Positions 43,994 to 54,039 are shown, numbered from the stretch's first letter. The stretch is 64,000 nt of DNA from G963663615 sp963663615 (GCA_963663615.1 OY760517.1:2914001-2978000), one strand, 5' to 3'. Program-made: numbers and translations. The notes: generated by a model from the sequence alone, not told the origin.

Positions 43994-45190
43994 GTGAAAC
44001 AGGTATTATTTCTATTTTGCTCCCTGATCTCAATATTAAACGCTCAAAATTATTTCCCATACAAACTTGGTGATGCGGCGGTATATCTGGTTGACAGTTA
44101 CGAGTTATTTGGAAGTTCCCACAGTTACTATATTGAGTATTACGAGTTTAATGATTCTCTCATTATTATTGGGAAGAAATACATTAAAAACTACGATGTT
44201 TATTATAGTTATTACGATAGCCTAAAAAATATCCTATACTCAACAAATCAATTTTCCGGAGTTGTAGATTCAATTGATTTTAATTGTACCCCGGGAGAAC
44301 AAGTTTATACTATTTTACAACCCTATTGCCCTCTTACTGTTCAACCTTTAACTACCGAAACGATTCTTAATCAAAACACTACCGTTTTTACTGCAAAGTA
44401 CACTGGGGCAAACTATGATGAAACATTAAAATATGCTGATAATTTTGGAATTTGCTTTCTATATACAATGAGCAATTACGGTCCCGGAATGTATAGCTGC
44501 CATGATTATACTTTAAAACAAATACGATTAAATGGGACAATTACTCCTGATACTCTGCTGAATATAGGACTTGGTGAATCTCTTAACTCAACAGTATATA
44601 ATTTTACTACCGGTAGTCATATTACACTTAAGTCAACTATTTTGCCTTCAGTTCATTGCGGTAATGGTTACAAGGCGGAAGTTATTTTGGTAGACAAAGA
44701 TGGAAATGAAAAACATACTGCAACTTTGGAACCCTATAATAATAACCATAGGATGTTCAGGTATTATCCGCCAAATAATATTACTACACTGGATACAATA
44801 AAATATCGTTTTAAGGGTAACGACCTTGGATTAAACCATTACGTAGTTTACACTCCTGCCGAAGGTTATGCTACCAAAGTAATACAAAATATCACCAGTA
44901 TAGAACATGATGATTTTTATAATTTGGAAAACTACTCACTCTCCCAAAACTACCCTAACCCGTTTAACCCGGAAACGAGTATAAGCTACAACATTGCAGA
45001 TGCAGGGAATGTAAAGCTAATAGTTTATAACCAATTGGGTCAGTTGGTAGCTACTTTGGTAAATGAATACAAAATATCCGGCAGGCACTCGGTTAAATTT
45101 AATGCCGAAAACCTGCCATCGGGAATATATTACTATACAATTGCAACCAACAATTTCACAGATACAAAAAAAATGGTGTTAATTAAATAA
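43994..45190 (+). CDS. Type IX-secreted protein of unknown function (paralogue 2)
   Basis: A 398-aa exported protein with GTG start and signal KQVLFLFCSLISILNAQ, then NYFPYKLGDAAVYLVDSYELFGSS. It is a paralogue of the minus-strand gene at 40488, and both share the beta-rich scaffold and the sorting tail (here LSQNYPNPFNPETSISYNIADAG and ...NLPSGIYYYTI...KMVLIK). Function unknown; probably cell-surface. The two genes point in opposite directions across a ~2.3-kb gap with one unrelated gene between. Confidence 0.75.
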   Translation: MKQVLFLFCSLISILNAQNYFPYKLGDAAVYLVDSYELFGSSHSYYIEYYEFNDSLIIIGKKYIKNYDVYYSYYDSLKNILYSTNQFSGVVDSIDFNCTPGEQVYTILQPYCPLTVQPLTTETILNQNTTVFTAKYTGANYDETLKYADNFGICFLYTMSNYGPGMYSCHDYTLKQIRLNGTITPDTLLNIGLGESLNSTVYNFTTGSHITLKSTILPSVHCGNGYKAEVILVDKDGNEKHTATLEPYNNNHRMFRYYPPNNITTLDTIKYRFKGNDLGLNHYVVYTPAEGYATKVIQNITSIEHDDFYNLENYSLSQNYPNPFNPETSISYNIADAGNVKLIVYNQLGQLVATLVNEYKISGRHSVKFNAENLPSGIYYYTIATNNFTDTKKMVLIK

Positions 45191-45248
45191 TCAGTGAACT
45201 TAAATAGGCTAACTTCCCATTACCATTTTAAACATCCGGAGTTAGTCT

Positions 45249-45644
45249 GTGAATAAGTTGGTTGAGCAAAAATTTAATAAGTACCCCGAACATATCCGTC
45301 CCCTAATGGAAGAATTACGCAGCCTAATATTTAAGATAGCCAAACAAACTACCGGTGTTGGTGAACTTGAAGAAACACTTAAATGGGGCGAACCAGCTTA
45401 TCTTACCAGTAAAACCAAAAGCGGTACAACTGTTCGCATCGACTGGAAACCCAAACACCCGGAACAGATTGGACTATATGTTAGCTGCCAGTCAACTCTT
45501 GTTGGTACATGGCGTACAATGTTCAGGGATGTTCTACAGTTTGAAGGAAACCGTGCAATAATCCTCCCGACAGATAAACCATTCCCTGTTTCCCCACTAT
45601 CAGTCTGCATAAAAATGGCATTACGCTACCATTTGGAGAAATAG
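45249..45644 (+). CDS. DUF1801-family protein
   Basis: A 131-aa cytoplasmic protein with a YdhG/DUF1801-like fold: PLMEELRSLIFKIAKQTTGVGELEETLKWGEPAYLTSKTKSGTTVRID, ending FPVSPLSVCIKMALRYHLEK. Function unknown; relatives are sometimes annotated as possible iron-chaperone-like. Start GTG at 45249; the tRNA gene follows. Confidence 0.8.
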   Translation: MNKLVEQKFNKYPEHIRPLMEELRSLIFKIAKQTTGVGELEETLKWGEPAYLTSKTKSGTTVRIDWKPKHPEQIGLYVSCQSTLVGTWRTMFRDVLQFEGNRAIILPTDKPFPVSPLSVCIKMALRYHLEK

Positions 45645-45804
45645 AAAAATCAAAAACGTTGCGATTCATATCAGCTTGCTTTAGTAAATTTTTGCATTCT
45701 CTTTTTGAAAGAGAGGTATTAACATTTTTACTACCAAGTTTTAAGCTCAATATTTCATTTTACCAAATAGTTAATTATATTTACCTACTTAATTTTCAAT
45801 AAAT

Positions 45805-45878
45805 GCCCACGTAGCTCAGCAGGATAGAGCAACAGTTTCCTAAACTGTAGGTCACAGGTTCGAATCCTGTCGTGGGCA
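45805..45878 (+). tRNA. tRNA-Arg(CCT)
   Basis: A full cloverleaf is visible: acceptor GCCCACG/CGTGGGC, D-arm GCTC...GAGC, anticodon stem ACAGT/ACTGT with loop TTCCTAA (anticodon CCT, reading AGG) and T-arm ACAGG-TTCGAAT-CCTGT. Discriminator A45878. A terminator follows at 45882. Confidence 0.97.
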
Positions 45879-45881
45879 CCC

Positions 45882-45907
45882 AATCCCCGCAAATAAGGGG
45901 ATTTTTA
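45882..45907 (+). terminator. tRNA terminator
   Basis: AATCCCC and GGGGATT pair over 7 bp, followed by TTTT; directly behind the tRNA. Confidence 0.75.
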
Positions 45908-45939
45908 ATATTCCCCTTTCCGGTTCGATAGTATTTAAT

Positions 45940-46725
45940 ATGAAAAAGCTTATCAGTATATATCTTTTACTCCTTGCGATTACCATTTCAGCTCAGCAGC
46001 TTAAAATTACTGTGCTCGTTACAGATCAGGATATGAACCATAAAGTGCTTGTTATTGGTGTTGATGAAAATGCTGTTAACGGACTCGATAAGCAGTTCGA
46101 GGAGAAAGAATTACCCCCAATGCCCCCTGCCGGAGTTTTTGATACACGTATTCAGTTGCCCGCCTCTAATATGCAAACTTGGGTAGATATCCGCGAAGGT
46201 AATCCCGGATACTCGGCAACATACAAATACAAGTTAATATGGCAACATTCTTCCGATGCTACTTTACCGGGTGTATTGCTTAAATGGAATCTACCGGAAA
46301 ACACATCTATTGATATAAAGGATTTGTTCGGTGGTGTGGTTTTAAACTACATCTTTGGAGAGGGTGAAAATCAGCTTTATGTTTACGATAATAACATTAA
46401 AGGTGTTAACATAACCCTGACTATACATGGTGAGCCAAAAGCACCAGCCGGATTTTATTTCGATGAAAATACGGGTATGCAAGATTATACTTTTAGCTGG
46501 TTTTTAACTACTGAGGGAAGAGTAAAGATAATACTATATGATTCAACCGGTAATTCAATAAACATTATAAGCGATCAGTTTCAGCAACCGGGAAAATACT
46601 CTGTTGATATTAACCCGGCACAATTAAATTTTGTTGGAGGAGCATATAAACAGGTGCTTGAGTATTACGGCTCCGATAACAAATTACTACACAAGGAAGA
46701 AAGAAAGGTCAACATTTCCCGGTAG
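45940..46725 (+). CDS. Secreted protein of unknown function
   Basis: A 261-aa exported protein with signal MKKLISIYLLLLAITISAQ. The mature part is beta-rich with mixed polar strands, and its second half (EGRVKIILYDSTGNSINII...GKYSVDINPAQLN...GGAYKQVLEYY) resembles a compact sorting-domain-like module but lacks the PNPFNP signature. No family recognised. Secreted proteins of this kind are abundant in the group. The DUF2851 gene follows tail-to-tail. Confidence 0.65.
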   Translation: MKKLISIYLLLLAITISAQQLKITVLVTDQDMNHKVLVIGVDENAVNGLDKQFEEKELPPMPPAGVFDTRIQLPASNMQTWVDIREGNPGYSATYKYKLIWQHSSDATLPGVLLKWNLPENTSIDIKDLFGGVVLNYIFGEGENQLYVYDNNIKGVNITLTIHGEPKAPAGFYFDENTGMQDYTFSWFLTTEGRVKIILYDSTGNSINIISDQFQQPGKYSVDINPAQLNFVGGAYKQVLEYYGSDNKLLHKEERKVNISR

Positions 46726-46729
46726 GCTC

Positions 46730-48208
46730 TTAGCCAAATACCTCCTGTCCAATTTCGCATTCCAGACACCTGCCCTTTGAGCAAAAATTACGAAATAGCT
46801 CAATCATTCCCTGCTGGTAAATTGTTTTTTTTGTGTGTGGAACCATATTAAGGTTTTCAGCAATTTCATGAACAATTTTATTCTCTGATTTTTGCTGGAA
46901 AAATGAATATAACTTAACAATTTTGCGACTTAGGGTTTCGTTACCAAACAATTCAAAATAGACAGAGAAAAATGGAATAATAACATTTATAATAATTTCA
47001 TCGGCACGTGCAACACCTACAAAATATTTAATATCACCATTGGCAGGTTTATCAAAAACGTAATGCTTCTTCCAGTACCCGTCCGATTTAACTACAATAA
47101 TGGAGCGAAGAATATTTATTAGCACATTAAAGTTTCTTATTTCGGTTACCTTCTTAATTATTGTATCAATAATGTTATTATTTATAATATCGTTTAACAG
47201 ACGTGTACCACCGGCAATCCTAATTGTAGGAAAGTTTTGTGGTCGAAGTTTAAAGAAATGCCACTCGGTAACATCAAAAGTTTTACAATCATAAATTCTT
47301 TTAATATTATCCCAGCTTTTGTTCATCTGTGTTACATAACTTTCAGTCTCTTTATCAGGAAAAGTTATTTTTTCTGGTACAAGTCCGCTAATATGGAAGT
47401 AGGCTGCTTCAACAAGCTCATTAAAATTGTTGTCATGACCCAATTTTTTAAGGAAAGAAATATCAGCACACTGGGCAAGTTGCAACATTATATTTTTGTT
47501 TTTGGAATATCCAAGAGCCTCAAAAATCAGCTCATAAAACAACTGTTCCCAAATTTCAAAATCATGAAAATCCTCATGATAAAATTCTTTTTCCTCGAAC
47601 TCCCTGGTAAGCTCATATTTTACAACCGGTTCCTTAATATGGTTTTCCCGAAGGAATACCAATTCTTTAAGTCGGCTGTATATACGCTTGCATTTTTTGT
47701 TTAATCTTTCAATACCAAGATCCATAATAATATTTTCCTTGGTCTCAAGATCAACATCATCAATACCTTCGGAGCACCTTAAACCATGTTCGCTTTTTTT
47801 CTTTTCAATTTGCTGAAGAGGAATGTTTTCCAATTGTTCCGGAGTTAAAAATTCAGAGAGGTTTATGGTAGGAATCTTCCTGCCTTCCTTGGTGTAAACG
47901 TACTCCTGATTAAACTTGTTAATAAGACAAGCATGCAGTACAACCTTGTTGTATTTAGCATTTATATTATGCCCATGAGCTTTCCAGTCGGAATAGTTAA
48001 TATCGATCTCAATATCGCCTACATAGGTTAAATTACCTACTCTTATCTTGGCATTCTTAAAGTCGGATCCAGCTAAATCCGGATAAAGACCTCCGGTATT
48101 AAGGATTACCACTTCATCGCCAGCAACTGTTGAAAGTGCCCTGTAAAACTCTTGTTTTTCCCAAATGTTATACAGATGCTGCTCATATATTTTTGGTGAA
48201 CCACCCAT
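46730..48208 (-). CDS. DUF2851-family protein
   Basis: A 492-aa cytoplasmic protein characteristic of Bacteroidota (DUF2851). It begins PKIYEQHLYNIWEKQEFYRALSTV and GLYPDLAGSDFKNAKIRVGN and includes LRPQNFPTIRIAGGTRLL. The C-terminal C-x-x-C-type segment (FCSKGRCLECEIG) is plausibly a metal site. Molecular function unknown; in known genomes it is a stable core gene. Monocistronic; the upstream region holds the start of the pyrF operon's 3' side. Confidence 0.85.
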   Translation of the reverse strand: MGGSPKIYEQHLYNIWEKQEFYRALSTVAGDEVVILNTGGLYPDLAGSDFKNAKIRVGNLTYVGDIEIDINYSDWKAHGHNINAKYNKVVLHACLINKFNQEYVYTKEGRKIPTINLSEFLTPEQLENIPLQQIEKKKSEHGLRCSEGIDDVDLETKENIIMDLGIERLNKKCKRIYSRLKELVFLRENHIKEPVVKYELTREFEEKEFYHEDFHDFEIWEQLFYELIFEALGYSKNKNIMLQLAQCADISFLKKLGHDNNFNELVEAAYFHISGLVPEKITFPDKETESYVTQMNKSWDNIKRIYDCKTFDVTEWHFFKLRPQNFPTIRIAGGTRLLNDIINNNIIDTIIKKVTEIRNFNVLINILRSIIVVKSDGYWKKHYVFDKPANGDIKYFVGVARADEIIINVIIPFFSVYFELFGNETLSRKIVKLYSFFQQKSENKIVHEIAENLNMVPHTKKTIYQQGMIELFRNFCSKGRCLECEIGQEVFG

Positions 48209-48325
48209 AGAAGCTCCCTCGGTTTACCATAATTCTGCAGAAAAGGAAATCTGCGTAAATAGTTATTTGTCAGAACAATTACTAATTTAGCTTAAAGATA
48301 AAATATTAAAGCGACAATTTCCAAT

Positions 48326-49141
48326 TTACTTATTGTAAAAACCTTCAGAAATCTTTTTATTGTAACTATTTAATGCAATTTCAGCTGATTTTCCAAAATC
48401 ATCGTCCAAACCCGAAAATATTATTCCTCTGCTAACATTAATAATAAAATTCGTTTTTGAAATATCGGAAAACAAACCGAGAATTTCCTCAAGGTTCCCT
48501 TTTTGTGCACCAATTCCAGGTAGTAAAACCGGAAGGTCACCAATTTTTACCATGTTCTCTTTTAGCTCTTCAGGATTAGTTGCCCCAAATACCAACCCAA
48601 TATTCTTACTGCTATTCCATTCATGTAATTTTGCAAGAACTTTTTCGAACAACATTGTACCATCATTAAGTACAAGTTTCTCAAAATCAGCCGAGCCCGG
48701 ATTTGATGTTAAAACCAATACAAAATGGATTTTATCCTCGTACTTGAAAAACGGGTCAAGAGAATCGATACCCATATATGGATGAAGGGTTGAAGCATCG
48801 AACCTGAAATGATCGAACAATGATTCGGCATACATGCGTGATGTATTACCAATATCACCACGTTTTGCATCTCCAATTACAAACATATCATCAGGCATAT
48901 ACTCCATAGTTTTTTCCAGCTCTTCCAATCCCGCAATACCACGAGCTTCGTAAAAAGCAAGATTTACCTTGTAACAGGCTGCTTCCTTGTATGTTGAGTC
49001 TATTATCCTTTTGTTGAACTCAAACTGTGGATATTTTTCACCTTTAACTGATTCGGGAAGTTTTGCATAATCGGTATCAAGACCAACACATATATGCTTC
49101 TGTTCTGCTATTTTCATATTTAGTTTTTGTTGAGCTGTCAT
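48326..49141 (-). CDS. pyrF: Orotidine 5'-phosphate decarboxylase
   Basis: Last step of UMP synthesis: decarboxylates OMP. The 271-aa protein (type-2 group) opens HICVGLDTDYAKLP and has the catalytic VIGDAKRGDIGNTSRMYAES (Lys and Asp) and the phosphate-site LPGIGAQKG...NVSRGIIF. The ATG at 49141 directly follows the dcd stop. Starts further upstream would overlap dcd. It lies at the end of the purN-to-pyrF transcription unit. Confidence 0.9.
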   Translation of the reverse strand: MTAQQKLNMKIAEQKHICVGLDTDYAKLPESVKGEKYPQFEFNKRIIDSTYKEAACYKVNLAFYEARGIAGLEELEKTMEYMPDDMFVIGDAKRGDIGNTSRMYAESLFDHFRFDASTLHPYMGIDSLDPFFKYEDKIHFVLVLTSNPGSADFEKLVLNDGTMLFEKVLAKLHEWNSSKNIGLVFGATNPEELKENMVKIGDLPVLLPGIGAQKGNLEEILGLFSDISKTNFIINVSRGIIFSGLDDDFGKSAEIALNSYNKKISEGFYNK

Positions 49142-49142
49142 A

Positions 49143-49691
49143 CTATTTCCACTTTTCATCAAAATTTTTAAACATCATCGATTCAACCGGATAAACCGAT
49201 CTTGCATTATATTTAGCACTTTTTTTAGAGTTATAAGGATTTTCAATATCGCCTTCAATCATAAAATAAATTATCTGCCCAATAGGCATACCGGCATAAA
49301 TCCTAACTGGCTGTTTAACTGAAATTTCCAGAGTCCATGCATTACAAAATCCTGCATCCCCTTTACCGGCAGTTGCGTGAATATCTATACCTAACCTGCC
49401 AACACTCGATTTACCTTCAAGGAACGGCACATAAGTATGTGTTTCGGTGTATTCTGCGGTTACACCAAGGTACAACTTGGATGGAAGCAGAATAAAACCT
49501 TCTTCAGGTATTTCGAAACGGGTTGCTTTATTATGTGCTTTTGCATCCAGAATATCATTATCGTAAACAGCTAACCATTTACCCAAATGCACATCGTAGC
49601 TGTTAGTACCAAGGTTTTCCCTATTGAAAGGTTCAAGAACTATATTACCACTATCAAGTTCTTCCAAAATTTTTTTATCGCTTAATATCAT
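49143..49691 (-). CDS. dcd: dCTP deaminase
   Basis: Converts dCTP to dUTP for thymidylate synthesis. The 182-aa protein has LGTNSYDVHLG, FLEGKSSVGRLGIDIHATAGKGDAGFCNAWTLEI (catalytic Glu and trimer contacts) and the C-terminal PYNSKKSAKYNARS phosphate-lid. ATG at 49691 with SD TAGGAAA; the longer frame overlaps rodA. Tightly placed between rodA and pyrF. Confidence 0.93.
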   Translation of the reverse strand: MILSDKKILEELDSGNIVLEPFNRENLGTNSYDVHLGKWLAVYDNDILDAKAHNKATRFEIPEEGFILLPSKLYLGVTAEYTETHTYVPFLEGKSSVGRLGIDIHATAGKGDAGFCNAWTLEISVKQPVRIYAGMPIGQIIYFMIEGDIENPYNSKKSAKYNARSVYPVESMMFKNFDEKWK

Positions 49692-49698
49692 AATTTTC

Positions 49699-50928
49699 CT
49701 AAATTCGTGATTTTCTGTTTCTGTAAATATTTGCTGCAATTCCAAGCATACTCATGTTAACAAGAAGTGAGCTACCACCATAGCTAACTAATGGTAAAGG
49801 CAGTCCAATTACAGGTGTTACTCCTACATTCATACCAATGTTAATTGCAAAATGAACAAAAAAGAGTGCTAAAATACCTATTATTATAAAGCTTTGAAAG
49901 CTATCCTTTGTTTTGCCGGCTAAATTTAGCAAACGCAAAAAGATTATTAAAAAGAGTGTAATCATTAAAATGCTGCCGAAAAAGCCAAACTCCTCACCAA
50001 TCACACAATAAATAAAATCTGTCCATTGTTCCGGTATAAATCTTAACTGAGTTTGATTACCCTCCATAAATCCCCTGCCGAACAATCCACCCGAACCAAT
50101 TGCTACCTTAGCCTGCAATGCATTGTACCCACTACCAAGCGGGTCGGCATCGGGACTTAGAAATGTTTCAATCCTTTTTTGCTGATGAGGTTGTAGCAAG
50201 GTGAATATATAATCAAAGAAAAATCCGCTTGCCAAATTTATAACAAACACAGATGCACTGGCAAACACATCTTTCCTGAAAAAAAACAATGCAACTACTA
50301 CCATCAACAAATATCCTATTGTAACCCACACACCAAAAAGTGATGCAAAAATTGCAGCAAACGGAGATACCACAACAAAAATTGCAAACAGGTCAACCCC
50401 GCTCCAGAATATAAGCACAGCAGTAATAACCATAAAAACAATAGCCGTACCCATATCGGGCTGAAGCAAAATTAGTCCTATAGGTAAAATACCAATAGCC
50501 AATGCCGAAATAATTTCTAAAATAGAGTTAATGTTCTTACTCATGAACGATAAAAAATAGGACATAAAAAGTATTGTACCTATTTTGGCAAACTCGGAAG
50601 GCTGAAAACCAACCGGACCCAAATTTAACCAGCTTCTTGCACCATAAACTTTTTTACCAGCAACAATTACGGCAAGCAAAAACAAAATACCAAGCAGATA
50701 TATAAAGAATGCCGACCACTTGAAGGTTTTTTCAGGGAGGAAATAAATACCGAAAAATACCCCCAGCGATATTATCAGCCAAACAAGCTGACGTTCAAAA
50801 TTGCCATGTGCTGTTGGGTGGTTATAAGTTGAACTGTATATTGCCACGAGTCCGAATATTACAAGAAGTAATGCCGGAATAAATATTCCAAAATCAAAAA
50901 CCTCGTGTATTTTATTATCTAACTTCAA
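49699..50928 (-). CDS. rodA: Rod-shape SEDS glycosyltransferase RodA
   Basis: Polymerises peptidoglycan in cell elongation with PBP2. The 409-aa protein has ten membrane segments, the SEDS conserved QPSEFAKIGTILFMSYFLS, QPDMGTA and the active-site region FIYCVIGEEFGFFGS, and ends VSYGGSSLLVNM. It overlaps mrdA by 4 nt (ATGA). RodA versus FtsW is decided by the mre context. Confidence 0.95.
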   Translation of the reverse strand: MKLDNKIHEVFDFGIFIPALLLVIFGLVAIYSSTYNHPTAHGNFERQLVWLIISLGVFFGIYFLPEKTFKWSAFFIYLLGILFLLAVIVAGKKVYGARSWLNLGPVGFQPSEFAKIGTILFMSYFLSFMSKNINSILEIISALAIGILPIGLILLQPDMGTAIVFMVITAVLIFWSGVDLFAIFVVVSPFAAIFASLFGVWVTIGYLLMVVVALFFFRKDVFASASVFVINLASGFFFDYIFTLLQPHQQKRIETFLSPDADPLGSGYNALQAKVAIGSGGLFGRGFMEGNQTQLRFIPEQWTDFIYCVIGEEFGFFGSILMITLFLIIFLRLLNLAGKTKDSFQSFIIIGILALFFVHFAINIGMNVGVTPVIGLPLPLVSYGGSSLLVNMSMLGIAANIYRNRKSRI

Positions 50929-52718
50929 TTATCAACTCTCATAATTAAATTATTCTTATCGCCGTTGTTTTTGCCATCCATAAACTTCTTTATAACCTTA
51001 CCAGCTAACGGAGCAGCATGTGTACTACCAAAACCGGCATTTTCAACAAAAACAGCTACGGCAATTTCAGGGTTTTCATAAGGTGCAAATGCAATAAAAA
51101 TAGCATGATCTTCACCAAACGGATTTTGTGCTGTTCCGGTTTTACCTGCTATATTTACACCTTTTTGCCTAATCCATCTTGCAGTACCTTCACCGTGAAC
51201 AACATCAAGCATACCCTTGCGGGCAACCTCGAACGATTCATGCTTTATCCCAATATCTACCGAATCAAATTCAAATTCAACAAACTCATTCGTCTCCGAA
51301 TCAATATATCCTTTTACCAGATGAGGCACCCTGGTTTTGCCAAAGTTGGCAAGTAGTGCGGCGTATTGAGCAAGCTGCACAGGGGTACAGGAAACTTCAC
51401 CCTGACCAATACTAAGATTCATCAGTACACCATCAGTCCAGTTATTACCGAGCAAGCGGTTATAATACTCACGGGAAGGTAAAATTCCTCTGGTTTCCTC
51501 AGGAATATCAATTCCTGTTTTATGTCCAAATCCAAAAAGACCAACATATTTAGTCCATCTTTCCAAACCAATTTCATGAATTAGCTGATAATAATATGTG
51601 TTGCAGGATTTTTCAATACTTCGTTCCATATTAACCCTGCCATGAACGTGGGTACACTTAAAAAAACGATCACCAAACTGCCAGCCCCCGTTGCAAATAA
51701 TTGTTTTTTCCGGAGACCAGATTCCTTCCTCAACAGAAACAATTGCCTCAAGCATCTTTATAGTTGAACCTGGAGCATAAATAGCCATTGTTGCACGGTT
51801 AAACAATGGTTTGGAAGTATCGGAAAGTAAGGCACTCCATTCACTGTTAGTGGTAACAGCAGAAAGAGCGTTAAGATCAAAATCGGGTGCACTTACAAAC
51901 GAAAGTATTTCACCGGTAGTAGGCTCGATAGCTACAATGGCACCACGCTTATCCTTCATCAAATCTTCGGAAAGTGCCTGTAAGTCGGCATCAATAGAAA
52001 GAACCAGATCATTACCCTTAATCGGTTTAACATCAGCAGTACCATCCATATACCTGCCAATGGTTCTTTGGCGGGAATCAACAACAGTATATCGATACCC
52101 CTTTTTACCACGCAAATACTTTTCGTAAGTTTTCTCCAGACCGCTATAACCAATAAAATCACCAATGTCATACTCATCACGTCTGGTGCTAAGCTTATCG
52201 GCAGTAATTTCACGAGTATAACCAAAAATGTGCGAGCCTCTTATTCTCAGATCATAGTCGCGTTTAATTTCAACATTATACTCAATACCCGGTAGTAGTT
52301 CCTTGTTCTCTTCAATCCATGATATTGCAGAAAAGTTTGCATCTCGCGAAACAAGTAAAGGTTTATATCTTCCTGCACGTTTCTTTTTTTTCAAGAGTTC
52401 GCTAATGGTTCCTTCATTATAGGAAAGAATCGACTCAAGGTAAGGGGAATATTCCTTTTCATAAAAAGCTGGAGTTACTGAGATGGTAAAAGAAGGAGTA
52501 TTACCAACGAGTACCTTAAAATTGCGGTCAAAAAATATACCCCGAGGTGCATTTATTTCATTACGCTTTATGCTGTTTTCTTCCGATTTGGTTTCATAAG
52601 CCTCACCCTGCAATATTTGCATCCTGTAAAGCTGATAAGCCAATACAAGATAAAATCCTGTTATAATAACATAAAGGATATTCTTACGGAGGTATAATTT
52701 GTCTATTTTATCTGTCAT
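50925..52718 (-). CDS. mrdA: Penicillin-binding protein 2 (transpeptidase for elongation)
   Basis: Crosslinks side-wall peptidoglycan. The 597-aa class-B PBP has one N-terminal anchor (residues ~13-28), a pedestal domain (about 50-230) and the transpeptidase with APGSTIKMLEAI (SxxK, catalytic Ser), SCNTY (SxN) and KTGTAQ (KTG). It is the partner of RodA, which follows with a 4-nt overlap; upstream is mreD. Confidence 0.95.
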   Translation of the reverse strand: MTDKIDKLYLRKNILYVIITGFYLVLAYQLYRMQILQGEAYETKSEENSIKRNEINAPRGIFFDRNFKVLVGNTPSFTISVTPAFYEKEYSPYLESILSYNEGTISELLKKKKRAGRYKPLLVSRDANFSAISWIEENKELLPGIEYNVEIKRDYDLRIRGSHIFGYTREITADKLSTRRDEYDIGDFIGYSGLEKTYEKYLRGKKGYRYTVVDSRQRTIGRYMDGTADVKPIKGNDLVLSIDADLQALSEDLMKDKRGAIVAIEPTTGEILSFVSAPDFDLNALSAVTTNSEWSALLSDTSKPLFNRATMAIYAPGSTIKMLEAIVSVEEGIWSPEKTIICNGGWQFGDRFFKCTHVHGRVNMERSIEKSCNTYYYQLIHEIGLERWTKYVGLFGFGHKTGIDIPEETRGILPSREYYNRLLGNNWTDGVLMNLSIGQGEVSCTPVQLAQYAALLANFGKTRVPHLVKGYIDSETNEFVEFEFDSVDIGIKHESFEVARKGMLDVVHGEGTARWIRQKGVNIAGKTGTAQNPFGEDHAIFIAFAPYENPEIAVAVFVENAGFGSTHAAPLAGKVIKKFMDGKNNGDKNNLIMRVDN

Positions 52719-53203
52719 TCCAGTCTGGTTTTCTTTCTGAAAGCCAGCATAATTACACCAGCAAAAGTTGTGTATAATGCCGGCAGCATTGTATGTTCAA
52801 TCAACAATGCCAAAAAATTAAAAGATAATCCGCTCAGGGCAGTAAGCGAATAAGCAAAAAAGTGTACTGTGCTACAAACCAAAAGACATATAATATACTG
52901 TCTGGTATCAGTAGCAAAAATAAATTTCACATCGTTATAAAAATAGCCCGCAATAAAACCTGTTAACGTAAGCGAAAACATAGAAAGACCTATTAGCCCG
53001 CCAGAAACAAAATCAAAAATAATTCCTGCAAGAAAGCCAATAATAGTACCGTAAATCTGTCCGTATTTCAGAGTAAAAAATACTAACGGTAGCACCACAA
53101 GAGCAGGGGCAATTTCCTTAACGGCAATCCATGGCACAACAGTTACCTGGGCAACGGCAACCACAAAAAATATTATTAACGGTATTATATATTTTTTCGC
53201 CAT
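52715..53203 (-). CDS. mreD: Rod-shape determining protein MreD
   Basis: A 162-aa small inner-membrane protein of the elongasome with five to six helices (about 7-24, 33-52, 56-71, 74-92, 103-122, 135-153). The typical F-T-L-K-Y-G-x-x-x-G-x-x-x-G-F-x-x-G segment (FTLKYGQIYGTIIGFLAGI) is present. Placed between mreC and mrdA with a 4-nt overlap to mrdA. Sequence divergence in this family is high, so context matters. Confidence 0.88.
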   Translation of the reverse strand: MAKKYIIPLIIFFVVAVAQVTVVPWIAVKEIAPALVVLPLVFFTLKYGQIYGTIIGFLAGIIFDFVSGGLIGLSMFSLTLTGFIAGYFYNDVKFIFATDTRQYIICLLVCSTVHFFAYSLTALSGLSFNFLALLIEHTMLPALYTTFAGVIMLAFRKKTRLE

Positions 53204-53211
53204 ATTGTTGT

Positions 53212-54039
53212 TTACCTGAAAAGATTAAACTTTAGTCCGTTAATATCACTATCCTGAACAATGCCCACAACGTAAACATGTTTAAGATTAAAAAAGCTGT
53301 TATAAAGTGAAACCTCAACATCACTAAGCATACCCGATACCGTATTTTCCTTGCCAAGCACCTTTCCAACCGGAATTGATGGTGGAAATATTGTACTGAA
53401 CTGACTTGTAACAAGCTCGTCACCAGGCTTTATATCGTAATTGGAAGGAATATTCCTTAAAATGGATTTATTTCCATCCCAGTATAAAATACCAGTTATA
53501 CCCGATCTTCTGTTTTCTACCGAGATACGCAAATTATTGTTATGCAAAGTTCGAACTGAAGAAAACTTTTCAGAAACGTCAACGGTTATACCAACCAAAC
53601 CAAGCTCGTTTACAACGGGCATACCTGGTTCAAGTCCGCTATATTTACCCTTGTTAAGAATAAAATTACCCTGCGATTTGGAAACCAGTTTCGAGATAAT
53701 TTTTGCATGTATTAAGGGATAGTTATAATCTGATTTTATATCGAGTAGATTTTTAAGTTGCTCATTTTCTTTTTGAAAATCTCGAAGCAGACTAAGTTTA
53801 AGCATTAGCTCAGCATTAATCTGCTTTTGAGCAACAAGCTCGGTATTATCGGTAACACTTTGGTTAACCAAGTTTATAACCGAATGCACAATGGCATATC
53901 CGCCAAGTGCAATAGCCCGAACTTTCCTGATTGCAGGTGCATCGTTCATTGATAAAACGAAAAGACTTATAATGAGCAACACAATAAGTAACAAATACTC
54001 CCTGAACAGGATAAAAAATCTTTCAATGAGAGCAAACAT
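53212..54039 (-). CDS. mreC: Rod-shape determining protein MreC
   Basis: A 275-aa bitopic protein: a membrane helix (about 14-31), a coiled coil (about 62-98) and a periplasmic double beta-barrel with PVVNELGLVGITVDVSEKFSSVRTLHN and LVTSQFSTIFPPSIPVGKV. It organises PBP2 and RodA. It overlaps mreB by 1 nt and is followed by mreD. Confidence 0.95.
   Translation of the reverse strand: MFALIERFFILFREYLLLIVLLIISLFVLSMNDAPAIRKVRAIALGGYAIVHSVINLVNQSVTDNTELVAQKQINAELMLKLSLLRDFQKENEQLKNLLDIKSDYNYPLIHAKIISKLVSKSQGNFILNKGKYSGLEPGMPVVNELGLVGITVDVSEKFSSVRTLHNNNLRISVENRRSGITGILYWDGNKSILRNIPSNYDIKPGDELVTSQFSTIFPPSIPVGKVLGKENTVSGMLSDVEVSLYNSFFNLKHVYVVGIVQDSDINGLKFNLFR

Noticed and set aside
47237..47704. 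Plus-strand 155-aa ORF opposite DUF2851
   Set aside because: It is antisense to a well-supported gene, with Lys/Phe-rich composition caused by the AT-rich opposite strand.
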